In this document: in pieces, positions 54,156 through 62,491 of the stretch | How the letters are laid out: each line of letters opens with the position of its first letter | Position numbering within the stretch: the stretch's first letter is position 1 | Source: Colwellia marinimaniae | Lineage (GTDB): Bacteria; Pseudomonadota; Gammaproteobacteria; Enterobacterales; Alteromonadaceae | Assembly: GCF_002207865.1 (NCBI RefSeq) | Contig: NZ_BDQM01000014.1 | Coordinates: forward strand, 35,628 to 99,627 | Direction: 5' to 3' | Length of the DNA: 64,000 bases | Program-made: the position numbers and the translations under genes | The notes under the pieces: model-generated | The model's database searches: none | Seen by the model: the letters and a program-made list of their open reading frames with translations, nothing else | Told to the model about the DNA's origin: nothing

Positions 54156-55417
54156 TGGCTGGTTTTGATTCTTCGCAAGTCGCAACGTTACTAAGACAAA
54201 TTGGTGCCTACAATGACTTACTCGCCAATGCCTATGTTTATGGCTCGATAGCGAGTGATGAACAAGATGTCAATACCTTGAATTTGTTGCATAAATCTGG
54301 TTTGATCAGACCTGATGATTCTCCAGGTGAGTATCGAGTAACTACCGATCTAAAACGCATGTTAAACCGATTAATGCGTAAGCAAACCAGCTATCGACAA
54401 CTTACCGACATGGGTAAAGTCATTGAAGCGATTGAAGAAGTAGTAAAAGATTATCAACTGGCGACCATAGCCAAAGAGCAAGAAGATGCCGAGTATTATT
54501 TAGATCAACTCGATGATTTACTTTATGAAACTAAAGACAGTTTAAACAACAACTTAGAGAATATGCACTTTGCTATTGTTAGTCAATTTGGTTTTGTTAG
54601 TAGCTTGTCTAACAAGATACGCCAAAATGAACGTTACTTATCCCATGCGCAAAAGCTACTGAATGAGTTGCAGCAAATTGATCCGCAAGATTGTTACGAG
54701 TGGCTAGATTGGCTCTGTCCTAATGAGTTTGCCCGTAAAATTTCTAACTTTGTTTACTGGTATAACCAAATTTTGCCCAAACTACGTTTGATTATTGATA
54801 ACATGCGTATTAGTTTGTTTCGCTTACGTCGAGATGAAAAACAGGCCAGCCAATTACGAAATATGGCGCGTTTTTTACGGAAACATCCTGAATTTGACCT
54901 TGATGAGCAGTTATTTGAGCTACCAAATTTACCTGAACAGCTGAAATATTCGCCACCAATGCCACTGCGCAGCTATGTCGATACCAAGCAAACCGACATT
55001 GAACAAGCCTTACTTGAGTTGGTACAGTCATTACGTAAACAAGCCGTCGTTAGCCCCATTAAAGTAAGAACAACCAGCGAGGTCAGTTTCGAGCCAATTG
55101 AAAAAATTGCCGCCGAAGAAGATTTTTTTGAAGATCAAACAGAACTGTTGTTTGAACGGGTGATCATCAATAACTGTGCGGTTTCCGCTTTAGGTTTTTA
55201 TCAAGAATTCCAAAATATTTGGCTGGAAAAATCACACGTTATCGCGCCAAAAGAATGGATAGAATTAGTGTTTAGTTGCTACTGCAAATTAACCAACGCA
55301 CAGCAAAATGCCCTTAATATCAAAATGAAAGGTATTGTAGTTACCGGCACTACCCATAACTATAGTTATAGTGATGTCGTTATCGAACTTAAACCTGAAA
55401 TCAAAGCTAGTGCCTAA
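54155..55417 (+). CDS. MksF/JetA-like putative kleisin
   Basis: 420 residues, close to MukF (440) and MksF. The N-terminus is winged-helix-like (DSSQVATLLRQIGAYNDLLA), the middle a long helical dimer region (VIEAIEEVVKDYQLATIAKE, YYLDQLDDLLYETKDSLNNN), with the polar RKHPEFDLDEQLFELPNLPE linker before a C-terminal domain that should contact the ATPase cap. A TAATG overlap joins it to the preceding gene. By analogy it would close the SMC ring. Confidence 0.68.
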   Translation: MAGFDSSQVATLLRQIGAYNDLLANAYVYGSIASDEQDVNTLNLLHKSGLIRPDDSPGEYRVTTDLKRMLNRLMRKQTSYRQLTDMGKVIEAIEEVVKDYQLATIAKEQEDAEYYLDQLDDLLYETKDSLNNNLENMHFAIVSQFGFVSSLSNKIRQNERYLSHAQKLLNELQQIDPQDCYEWLDWLCPNEFARKISNFVYWYNQILPKLRLIIDNMRISLFRLRRDEKQASQLRNMARFLRKHPEFDLDEQLFELPNLPEQLKYSPPMPLRSYVDTKQTDIEQALLELVQSLRKQAVVSPIKVRTTSEVSFEPIEKIAAEEDFFEDQTELLFERVIINNCAVSALGFYQEFQNIWLEKSHVIAPKEWIELVFSCYCKLTNAQQNALNIKMKGIVVTGTTHNYSYSDVVIELKPEIKASA

Positions 55418-55457
55418 CTAAACATAAAGTCATAGGTATAATATATAAAACAGTATT

Positions 55458-56384
55458 ATGAACAAACAACTTTATAATTTCACTCAAGATAAACTGCAAA
55501 AAAATAGGCAGGGCGGTCAGATAAAAAATAGCGCCTTAGCAATAAGGTTGCATAAAGATTATCATTTTGGCCAATTTGATTTGAGTAAAAAACACTTAAC
55601 GTTTAACCTGACTGATATTTTGGCACTAAGCAAAGAAATACAAAGAACGCTTGGTGTTGAGATTAGAAATGATTCATATCCTAATAAAACCAGCAGAGTA
55701 ACTAATGCGGGTGTTAATCGAAGTGAAAAAGAAAACAGCTATGCGGTTAGCAAAGATTTCATCTTGATTAATAGCTTATCTGAGCTGAAAATTAATAAAA
55801 CAATTTATAAATCATCGCCGTTTACTTCATTAGGTAACTATATAAAGGCAGATGAAATTCAATCGGTTGAACATAGTGTCATTGTTTTAGTTGAGAACCT
55901 TGCCGTGATGGCGAATCTCAAGCTGATAAATTTAACAGCACTATGTGATGAAATTGATTTGCCGATTGATTTACCGATTGATTTAACTAAAGCACTTTGG
56001 CTTTATCGTGGAGATGTTAAGCCGCAACAAACTACCAATACCAGTTATCAATTTTTTCGACGCTTTAAGGGGAAAATTCCACTAATCTGTTTTAGTGATC
56101 TCGATCCTAAAGGCATCGAAATTGCGCTCACTAGCCAGGCTGATTTTTGGTTAACCCTTAAAAATACCCATGAAGTTGCTATGGCATTACTAGGTAGTGA
56201 ACAAGAATGGTATAAACAAAAATCTGCCATTGATTTTTTACTAAAGCAAGAAAAGACTAATGAAGAAAAACAGCCATGGCAATATAGCTTTGACATACTA
56301 CAGCATCATAAAAAGACGCTTAAGCAAGAGCACATGCTCAAACATAAACTTGAGTTAGCTTTATTAAAAATAAATGACAAATAA
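55458..56384 (+). CDS. JetD/MksG-like Toprim protein, short form
   Basis: 308 residues versus about 390 for typical JetD. The C-terminal half has Toprim-like motifs: VIVLVENLAVMANL (acidic E-N strand) at ~145-158 and PLICFSDLDPKGIEIALTS (DxD and following Gly) at ~212-230, with LWLYRGDVKP between. In Wadjet systems this subunit cuts plasmid DNA. The N-terminal half is small and basic. It contains an in-frame IDLPIDLPIDL repeat from a duplicated 12-bp unit (about 55961-55987). The gap to the upstream gene is 40 bases. Confidence 0.65.
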   Translation: MNKQLYNFTQDKLQKNRQGGQIKNSALAIRLHKDYHFGQFDLSKKHLTFNLTDILALSKEIQRTLGVEIRNDSYPNKTSRVTNAGVNRSEKENSYAVSKDFILINSLSELKINKTIYKSSPFTSLGNYIKADEIQSVEHSVIVLVENLAVMANLKLINLTALCDEIDLPIDLPIDLTKALWLYRGDVKPQQTTNTSYQFFRRFKGKIPLICFSDLDPKGIEIALTSQADFWLTLKNTHEVAMALLGSEQEWYKQKSAIDFLLKQEKTNEEKQPWQYSFDILQHHKKTLKQEHMLKHKLELALLKINDK

Positions 56385-56787
56385 CATTCAGTAAAATAAA
56401 CAAAGCTGAAGCTAGCTAAAATCAGTTAGGCTACCTTAACTAAAAATAATTTCAGCCATCTGCACGGTTATTAAAATGGCAATGGTCATGACTTAACATT
56501 TTCAATAGCTGATAAAAACAGAGTGTCAGACATAAGTTGATTTATAATTTTATATTAAAAGTGCTGGTTGAAAGTATTAGTTGTAAAGTGAGAGATGTAA
56601 AACATATTGTTGAAAGTGAAAACAGTAAACAATAATGAAGATATCTAAAACGAACAGTAATAAAATTAGTAACTATATTAACAAACATAACTAAAGTCAT
56701 AGCTGGAGCAATTCAGTAGTAAGCCTAGAATACCAAGGCTAGAACAAAGCATGTAATAAAGTAAATAGCAGCAGAGCACAGATATAG

Positions 56788-56833
56788 ATACCCACTATGT
56801 CCGATACTCTTCAGTATTGGACATAGTGGGTAT
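56788..56833. repeat. 20-bp inverted repeat with 6-base centre
   Basis: ATACCCACTATGTCCGATAC (56788-56807) pairs with GTATTGGACATAGTGGGTAT (56814-56833) with a single G-T mismatch, around TCTTCA. It lies between the SMC-like operon and a tyrosine-recombinase gene that starts 65 bases later. No T tract follows. It may be a terminator without a tail, a recombinase core site or an operator. The rest of 56385-56898 shows no gene. Confidence 0.85.
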
Positions 56834-56898
56834 AGTGGTTTAAACTGGCTTTAACCTATGTTTCCCTCGTTAGAATTAAAATTTTGGTATTCAAATAA

Positions 56899-58164
56899 AT
56901 GTCATTAACTAAAACCTCGACCAGCACCTTTTCTAAACCGGTACCTTTATATCCACCATACCTTGATTTGTGTGATTTCGATCTTGAAGATTATCCACAG
57001 CTAGATAAAATATTTTCTGCAAATGAGCCTTGGTGGCTTGAGCAATTTAACTGGGGTAAAATATTCCTTACTTATATCGGTAGAAATAAATCTAACCATA
57101 CCTATGACAGATTTAGAAATGACGTAGAACGTTTTATTTTATGGTCGTTTATTGAAAAGAAAAAACCAATTGACCAATTACGTAAAACTGACTTGCTTGA
57201 ATATGCTGACTTTTGTTGGCAGCCACCAGTTACTTGGATTGGCACATCAAATCAAGAACGTTTCAAACTATCCAATGGTTATTCAACGGCTAATGAACTT
57301 TGGTTTCCATTTAAGATGCAAGCACCTAAAAGTCAAAAATCTCAATATGTCATTGATAAGAAAAAATACCGACCATCACAACAAACACTTTCATCGATGT
57401 TTACCGCACTTATCGTTTTTTATAATTACCTAATGGCTGAAGATTTCTGTATTGGTAATCCGGCAGCAATTGCTAAAAAAGATTGCCGCCACTTTATCAT
57501 TGACTCACAAGTTAAAGAAATTAAACGTTTAACCGCTAGCCAATGGCAATACGTTTTAGATACTGCTGTTGAAATGGCTGATGAAGACCCCATCTTTGAA
57601 CGTAACTTATTCGTAATTGCATCATTGAAAACCCTCTTTTTAAGGATTTCAGAGTTATCTGAACGGCCCAATTGGTCACCCACCATGGGCCATTTTTGGC
57701 AAGATGAAGATGAAAACTGGTGGTTGAAAATATTTGGTAAAAGTCGAAAAATACGTGATATTACCGTGCCCGTAGATTATTTGCATTTTTTAGAACGTTA
57801 TCGCGCTTACCGTGGTTTATTAGGTTTACCAATAAGAAACGAAAATACGGTTCTTGTGGAAAAAATACGTGGTCAAGGCGGTATGACCTCCAGGCATTTA
57901 CGACGTTTAGTACAGAGTGTTTTTGATCTCGCCTATGAAAATATGCGCAGAGTAGAAGGTGAAACCAGGGCGATGAAATTAAAAGAAGCTTCTGCCCATT
58001 GGTTAAGGCATACCGGTGCCAGTATGGAAATTGAACGTGGCCGCCCTCTTAAAGATATTTCAGAAGATCTTGGTCATGCCAGCATGGCAACCACCGATAC
58101 TGTCTATGTACAAAGTGAAAATAAGAAACGTGCTGAAAGTGGTAAGCGTAGAAAGGTCGATTAA
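56899..58164 (+). CDS. Tyrosine recombinase 1
   Basis: 421 residues. N-terminal SAM-like DNA-binding domain to about residue 220, then the catalytic core with the full set: LFLRISELSE (Arg I), GKSRKIRDITV (Lys), HWLRHTGAS (HxxR), DLGHASMATTDTVYVQ (His and nucleophilic Tyr). The C-terminus is basic (KKRAESGKRRKVD). It catalyses strand exchange between two short sites. It does not carry the extra alpha helix I would expect of an integron integrase. It is preceded by a 20-6-20 inverted repeat. Confidence 0.93.
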   Translation: MSLTKTSTSTFSKPVPLYPPYLDLCDFDLEDYPQLDKIFSANEPWWLEQFNWGKIFLTYIGRNKSNHTYDRFRNDVERFILWSFIEKKKPIDQLRKTDLLEYADFCWQPPVTWIGTSNQERFKLSNGYSTANELWFPFKMQAPKSQKSQYVIDKKKYRPSQQTLSSMFTALIVFYNYLMAEDFCIGNPAAIAKKDCRHFIIDSQVKEIKRLTASQWQYVLDTAVEMADEDPIFERNLFVIASLKTLFLRISELSERPNWSPTMGHFWQDEDENWWLKIFGKSRKIRDITVPVDYLHFLERYRAYRGLLGLPIRNENTVLVEKIRGQGGMTSRHLRRLVQSVFDLAYENMRRVEGETRAMKLKEASAHWLRHTGASMEIERGRPLKDISEDLGHASMATTDTVYVQSENKKRAESGKRRKVD

Positions 58165-58235
58165 CCGCTCTACCCTATAGCTTTCTAAACATATCGAATA
58201 TTACCAGTTAAAATAGCGCGCTAGGTGATTATTTA

Positions 58236-58470
58236 CCAGTGATGACAGCCGATGTTTATCAGCATGCACGTACGGTGAGTTTGATATTTAAACAAAGCCA
58301 CCGTAAGGCCTTATAGTAAAGGGATGTAGGGTATACAGTCAATTTTAAGCTATTTTAACTTAACTCAAATGCGTACTAAACAGTTGATAAAATAGACAAA
58401 TAATATAAATATCGTACAAATTTAGGAAATGGGCATTTATAAATTTGTTTAAAGTGCCCTACTGATCTTC
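58236..58470. repeat. Diverged noncoding repeat C, copy 1
   Basis: Starts at TACCAGTGATGACAGC and runs through GTTTATCAGCATGCACGTA, GATATTTAAACAAAG, AAAGGGATGTAGGG, CAGTTGATAAAA and GTGCCCTACTGATCTTC. The same words in the same order occur at 60482-60690 and 61836-62030. It follows recombinase 1. The remaining gap to 58980 shows no gene. Confidence 0.65.
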
Positions 58471-58981
58471 TTAAATATCCTTCTCAGCTATATTTTTAAG
58501 TTTTGTAACTTATTAGTCAATTAATGGTGATTTAATAAGCATTAATTCTTGTCTTTGAAAACATTACCTCATAGTTATTACCCGCTTTGTAAGCCCTTGT
58601 TCATTTACCAGTGAGAATAAAAAACTGACTTGATCAGATCCTCATTTTGGCAATGGTGGCAGCTAAAGTATTAGCCTGTTTTTGCTTAAAAAACTCTATT
58701 CAGCCATTTACTCTGCTATTTTTGTACAAAAAACAGTCTTCACTCTCCCCGATTTTATCGTTATATGCTTTAGTCACCATCAAACAACCACGGTAAATGA
58801 TAGTTAAGTAAAACACCATTGGCTAAAAAACAAACTAAATGGATGTAGCTATATAAAATGAAGGCGAACTATCCGTTAATTAACTGTAATTGTCTTTTTT
58901 ATCATCTATTTACCGCTATTGCGTATGATAATTATAGTTATCTTATTCAATAAGCTAAAACGATATTAAGTAGACTAAAGT

Positions 58982-59015
58982 AACGGTATACTGTACACTT
59001 ATACAGTATACCGTT
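58982..59015. promoter_or_regulatory. Perfect 14-bp inverted repeat with 6-base centre
   Basis: AACGGTATACTGTA (58982-58995), spacer CACTTA, TACAGTATACCGTT (59002-59015). A smaller palindrome GTCCTATAGGAC follows at 59022-59033. Both lie upstream of the ribbon-helix-helix gene at 59085. They could be an operator for that protein, or a recombination core, since Xer-type sites have two inverted arms around a 6-8 bp centre. Confidence 0.75.
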
Positions 59016-59084
59016 GATTAAGTCCTATAGGACAATTTATATATTAGAATTTCCCAGTATAATAACCATGACAGAATTACGTAG

Positions 59085-59294
59085 ATGACAGTAGCAAGAC
59101 GCGCCCAAAAGAAAAAATCACGCACTAAAAATGACATCACTACCATACAGCTATCGCGCACCTTAAAAAAAAGATTACATCTCATTATTAAATCCAACGG
59201 CTTTAACAAGTTAGATGAAGGCCTTGATGAAGTATTGAGTTTTTATGAAGATAATCATCTTGCTATACTAGGTATGGATAATGAAACTGACTGA
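59085..59294 (+). CDS. Ribbon-helix-helix-like small protein
   Basis: 69 residues with a basic N-terminus (VARRAQKKKSRTKN) followed by TTIQLSRTLKKRLHLIIKSN and KLDEGLDEVLSFYED, the strand-helix-helix pattern of RHH DNA-binding proteins. Its last five codons overlap the recombinase gene at 59281. It may act as transcriptional repressor of the pair or as an accessory DNA-bending factor for recombination. Confidence 0.6.
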   Translation: MTVARRAQKKKSRTKNDITTIQLSRTLKKRLHLIIKSNGFNKLDEGLDEVLSFYEDNHLAILGMDNETD

Positions 59295-60345
59295 GTTATC
59301 ATTAGCTGATCTTAATGTTGTGGTACCTTCAAAACACCAAGAAGCCGCCAACAAATATTTTACTGATATATTTAATTTATTGCCGGCTAATACCCAGCGC
59401 TCATATAAAAGTGATTTAAAACAATATTATGATTTTTGTTTTGCCAATGATATGCCAGGTTTAACGCCCGATATGGATTTAACAGAAACAAGTATTAAAG
59501 CTTATGTTCTGGCAATGTGTGAATCTCAATTAGCTCACAATACTATCCGTCATCGTATGGCGACCCTATCTAAGTTTATGGCCATTGCAAAATTTCCTAA
59601 CCCGTTAAAGAATTCAGAGTACTTGCGTGATTTTATTAAATTACAAATGAAAGCGCATGATATTTACGCGCGAGCGAATCAAGCACCTGCATTAAGATTA
59701 AGAGATTTAGAAGAAATAAATACTCATGTTATCCCTAAAACTTTATTAGACTTCCGTGATTTAGCCATGATTAATATAATGTTTGATGGGTTATTACGCG
59801 CAGATGAAGTGGCGCCAGTACAATTAAAACATATAGATTACAAACAAAATAAACTTTTGGTACCAACGTCTAAAACTGACCAATCGGGTAAAGGCTCTTT
59901 ACGTTATATATCCAATACCAGTATTAGCTATGTAACGGCTTATATCGCCGAAGCCAATATCGATAGGAAAAGTAAACGGGAAAAAGTTAAAGATGATCCT
60001 ACTCGAATTAATAAAGGCATACTATTTCGGGGGATATCGCCTAAGGGTACAACTATGTTGCCTTTTGACGAAACGGTTACTCGCCTTGCTCACATGCAAA
60101 AAATTGCTTATGTAAATATTTATAAGTCACTCAAGCGTATTGCCAAGAAAGCTGGCATTGACCTACCAATTACTTGCCACAGTCCGCGCGTTGGTGCTGC
60201 CGTTACCATGGCAGAAAATGGCGTTTCAATGAAAAAAATTCAAGATGCCGGTGATTGGAAAAGTCCTGACATGCCGGCGAGATATACTGAACAAGCTGAC
60301 ATTGGTAATGGTATGTCGGATATAGCAAATATATTTAAACGCTAA
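59281..60345 (+). CDS. Tyrosine recombinase 2
   Basis: 354 residues. N-terminal SAM-like domain (AATLSKFMAI region; TQRSYKSDLKQYYDFC at ~40-55) and catalytic domain with FDGLLRADEVAP (Arg I), TSKTDQSGKGS (Lys), TCHSPRVGAAV (HxxR), AGDWKSPDMPARYTEQ (Trp in place of the second His, then Tyr). All catalytic positions are filled. Not closely similar to recombinase 1, so the two are not a recent duplication. Translationally coupled to the upstream RHH-like gene. Confidence 0.92.
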   Translation: MKLTELSLADLNVVVPSKHQEAANKYFTDIFNLLPANTQRSYKSDLKQYYDFCFANDMPGLTPDMDLTETSIKAYVLAMCESQLAHNTIRHRMATLSKFMAIAKFPNPLKNSEYLRDFIKLQMKAHDIYARANQAPALRLRDLEEINTHVIPKTLLDFRDLAMINIMFDGLLRADEVAPVQLKHIDYKQNKLLVPTSKTDQSGKGSLRYISNTSISYVTAYIAEANIDRKSKREKVKDDPTRINKGILFRGISPKGTTMLPFDETVTRLAHMQKIAYVNIYKSLKRIAKKAGIDLPITCHSPRVGAAVTMAENGVSMKKIQDAGDWKSPDMPARYTEQADIGNGMSDIANIFKR

Positions 60346-60481
60346 CCCAGCCATAAGTAGATTTGTCTGTAAGCATTGATCTGAATACAGTTTTATAACA
60401 GAAAATACTCTTCGATTCGATAAGGTTGATAATCATTCGTTAAAGCATGATTTTTAAATATTAAATTTGAGCTGCTTGTTT

Positions 60482-60690
60482 AACCAGTATTGACAGCAGA
60501 AGTTTATCAGAATGCACGTAGCGTCAGTTTTATATTTAAACAAGTGGCTTGATAGTGTTGATACTAAAGGGGTGTATAGAATTATGGTGTAGTTTATTCC
60601 CGCTAAAACAGGGGTGAATAGTTGATTAAACAAACAGATAAACTTAATTAACTATTAAAAGGTACTAAAAAATGCTAGTTCAGTCTTATT
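60482..60690. repeat. Diverged noncoding repeat C, copy 2
   Basis: Starts TAACCAGTATTGACAGC, then AGTTTATCAGAATGCACGTA, TATATTTAAACAAG, TACTAAAGGGGTGTA, ATAGTTGATTAAACAA and a TCTTATTAAAGAG end. It is the counterpart of the copies at 58236 and 61836 and lies between recombinase 2 and the zeta-type module. Confidence 0.65.
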
Positions 60691-60702
60691 AAAGAGTATA
60701 TA

Positions 60703-61326
60703 TTAACGAATTATTCTTACTTTACTTTTATCCCACTTCATTAAAACATGCTCCCTAAACCAATGTGGTTCGAGTTCGTAATAAAGTTTTTCTTTAATAT
60801 CTAAGTAACCATTAATATTTATTTCAGCAAAAGATGTTAGTTTATCCGTATTATCAAAAAAATAAACTCTTCGACAAAGTAATGCCATTTCGCAGAGTTG
60901 CTCTAAACTACGTTGATATCTTGATAATATCTTTTCTTTAGGAACAGGGTGACCACCAGATATAACTCTCTCATCTACTCGATCACAATTAATTTCCGGA
61001 TCATTTATACAAACATAATATAAATATGTTTTAAAACCCCTTTGATTCGCTTTTCGTATGAAATCTAAATGACTCTCATGACTCATGACCGATTCATAAC
61101 TATGTGAAATACCATCAATTAACCATTTTTCTCTTTGATCTTTTGATATTTTTTGAGCTATTCTTGAACGTGATAATTTATCTTCAATTATATCAACCAA
61201 AGATTTTTCTATTTCATCTGGATTAGTATATTGACCAAGAGGGACTTCGAATCTCTGACGAAGTTCATCTGTTAACGTTGTTTTACCTGAACCATTCGGC
61301 CCAGCAATTAACCTTAAGCTAGGCAC
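60703..61326 (-). CDS. Zeta-toxin-like kinase
   Basis: 207 residues from a GTG. P-loop AGPNGSGKTTLTDEL at residues 8-22, NPDEIE for the catalytic Asp, and WLIDGISHSYESVMSH in the position of the conserved second zeta motif. DERVISGGHPVPKEKILSRY matches the RVxxGGHxVP motif of zeta toxins. Zeta toxins phosphorylate UDP-activated amino sugars and block wall synthesis; shorter PezT-like forms exist. A 13-base overlap with the upstream small gene indicates a toxin-antitoxin pair. Confidence 0.82.
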   Translation of the reverse strand: MPSLRLIAGPNGSGKTTLTDELRQRFEVPLGQYTNPDEIEKSLVDIIEDKLSRSRIAQKISKDQREKWLIDGISHSYESVMSHESHLDFIRKANQRGFKTYLYYVCINDPEINCDRVDERVISGGHPVPKEKILSRYQRSLEQLCEMALLCRRVYFFDNTDKLTSFAEININGYLDIKEKLYYELEPHWFREHVLMKWDKSKVRIIR

Positions 61327-61574
61327 AGATCATCTTCAATTCTTGGAATTGACACTACATTTTTATCCTTAACTATTTCTTTTTTTCCATCGGAATAAAC
61401 TTTATAAATTTTGCCGTGTTGCGCTATAGTTATATACGCTCTATTTTTAAACGCTCTAATTCTAGCAGTCTTGGTAGCTAATTTAGCAATACGATTAAGA
61501 CTCGTTAAATCAGTTAAAGGATCTTTTCTTTTAGTCGCTGAAATCCGTGGTACTACAATATTTTTACTAGTCAT
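61314..61574 (-). CDS. Candidate antitoxin paired with the zeta-like kinase
   Basis: 86 residues from the ATG at 61574, which has GAGGAG 8 bases upstream; the frame can extend to a GTG at 61583. The sequence does not look like the three-helix epsilon antitoxin: it contains LTSLNRIAKLATKTARIRAF and then strands YITIAQHGKIYKVYSDGKKE. It overlaps the toxin start by 13 bases and comes first in the operon, as antitoxins do. A new partner type is possible. Confidence 0.6.
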   Translation of the reverse strand: MTSKNIVVPRISATKRKDPLTDLTSLNRIAKLATKTARIRAFKNRAYITIAQHGKIYKVYSDGKKEIVKDKNVVSIPRIEDDLCLA

Positions 61575-61659
61575 AAAATTCACTCCTCTGTTATTATATT
61601 TTAATCTTTAAACCCAACTTAAACAAGAAACAAAGCATTGATACTACAATAAATTATAG

Positions 61660-61815
61660 CTAGTGTATTTTAATCCTAGGCTCTATCAGGGATGAGCGAT
61701 AAACATCGCCTACCTTGTCATCTTCTTTTTTCGCCTTGATAATAAAAGTGACACCTAGGTTTAAAAAAATCAGTAATGGTAGGGCTATGATTAACCTATA
61801 TGTTATTAATAACAT
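61660..61815 (-). CDS. Possible 51-residue membrane peptide
   Basis: From ATG 61815: MLLITYRLIIALPLLIFLNL with one membrane helix, then a charged tail (KAKKEDDKVGDVYRSSLIEP). No good ribosome site. The longer frame reaching 61917 runs into the noncoding repeat C and should not be used. Low confidence. Confidence 0.3.
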   Translation of the reverse strand: MLLITYRLIIALPLLIFLNLGVTFIIKAKKEDDKVGDVYRSSLIEPRIKIH

Positions 61816-61835
61816 ATAAAGAGGTTTATTTTGAG

Positions 61836-62040
61836 TGGGTGTCTGCCATATTGTATATTTAAACAAACCAAGCTGAGAGTATTGATAGCAAAGGGCTGCA
61901 GGTAAATATAGTGTCAATTATACCACGTTAAATAAACTTAAATAAGTGATAAGTAGTTGATTAAACAACCAATATGCTTAAGTAATATATAAAATAAGAA
62001 ATTAAAATCTTCTTTAACTGCCCTACTACTCTTATTAGAT
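61836..62040. repeat. Diverged noncoding repeat C, copy 3
   Basis: Shares GTATATTTAAACAAAC, GCAAAGGGCTGCAGG, GTAGTTGATTAAACAA and CTGCCCTACTACTCTTATT with copies 1 and 2, in the same order and orientation. Copies 2 and 3 bracket the zeta-type module; copies 1 and 2 bracket the RHH-recombinase module. Confidence 0.65.
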
Positions 62041-62143
62041 GTTAGAATTTAAAGTATTATTTTCCACTCTTGAGTGTAATATCCACAAGCAGCACAAACT
62101 TTCGCTCCTTCTAAAAGAGCTTTTCTACACCCGCTTGATTCGA

Positions 62144-62476
62144 TTATACGCCATAGTTAGCATCGACAAGTTCGCCAATATTAAACTCTGACACGGTATT
62201 TTGGTCTTTCAACCAATTAGAGATGTTTGTTATGTCTGATTCAGTGACTGAACCATAACGTTCATGAGAAGAAATAAACCCTGCAAAGGAAGTCAGATCA
62301 CCACCACCGCCAATACACAAGCTTAGGGTGTCAACATAAACAAAAAAATCATCCATTATTGTTGCTAATTCGGACTCATCTTTACAAGTTAAATTACAAT
62401 CTAATTCAACCCCCTTTACAGCAAATTCATCCAAATAAAGTTTTTTTCTTAATCTACGAGATTTTCGAGAGTGCAT
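62144..62476 (-). CDS. yggL: YggL-family 50S ribosome-binding protein
   Basis: 110 residues from the ATG at 62476, chosen because AAGGA lies 6 bases upstream (an ATG at 62491 is too near the same site). SRKSRRLRKKLYLDEFAVKG is the basic ribosome-binding N-terminus, DDFFVYVDTLSLCIGGGGDL and NISNWLKDQ follow as in YggL (DUF469). YggL associates with the large ribosomal subunit. Confidence 0.85.
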   Translation of the reverse strand: MHSRKSRRLRKKLYLDEFAVKGVELDCNLTCKDESELATIMDDFFVYVDTLSLCIGGGGDLTSFAGFISSHERYGSVTESDITNISNWLKDQNTVSEFNIGELVDANYGV

Positions 62477-62491
62477 AATTTTCCTTGGCAT

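Noticed and set aside
56899..60345. Tyrosine recombinases as integron integrases for the cassette cluster
   Set aside because: They lie 20 kb away and I do not see the additional IntI-specific segment; they look like phage/island-type recombinases.
61816..61917. N-terminal extension of the small membrane peptide frame
   Set aside because: Lies entirely in noncoding repeat C copy 3, whose other copies do not keep the frame.
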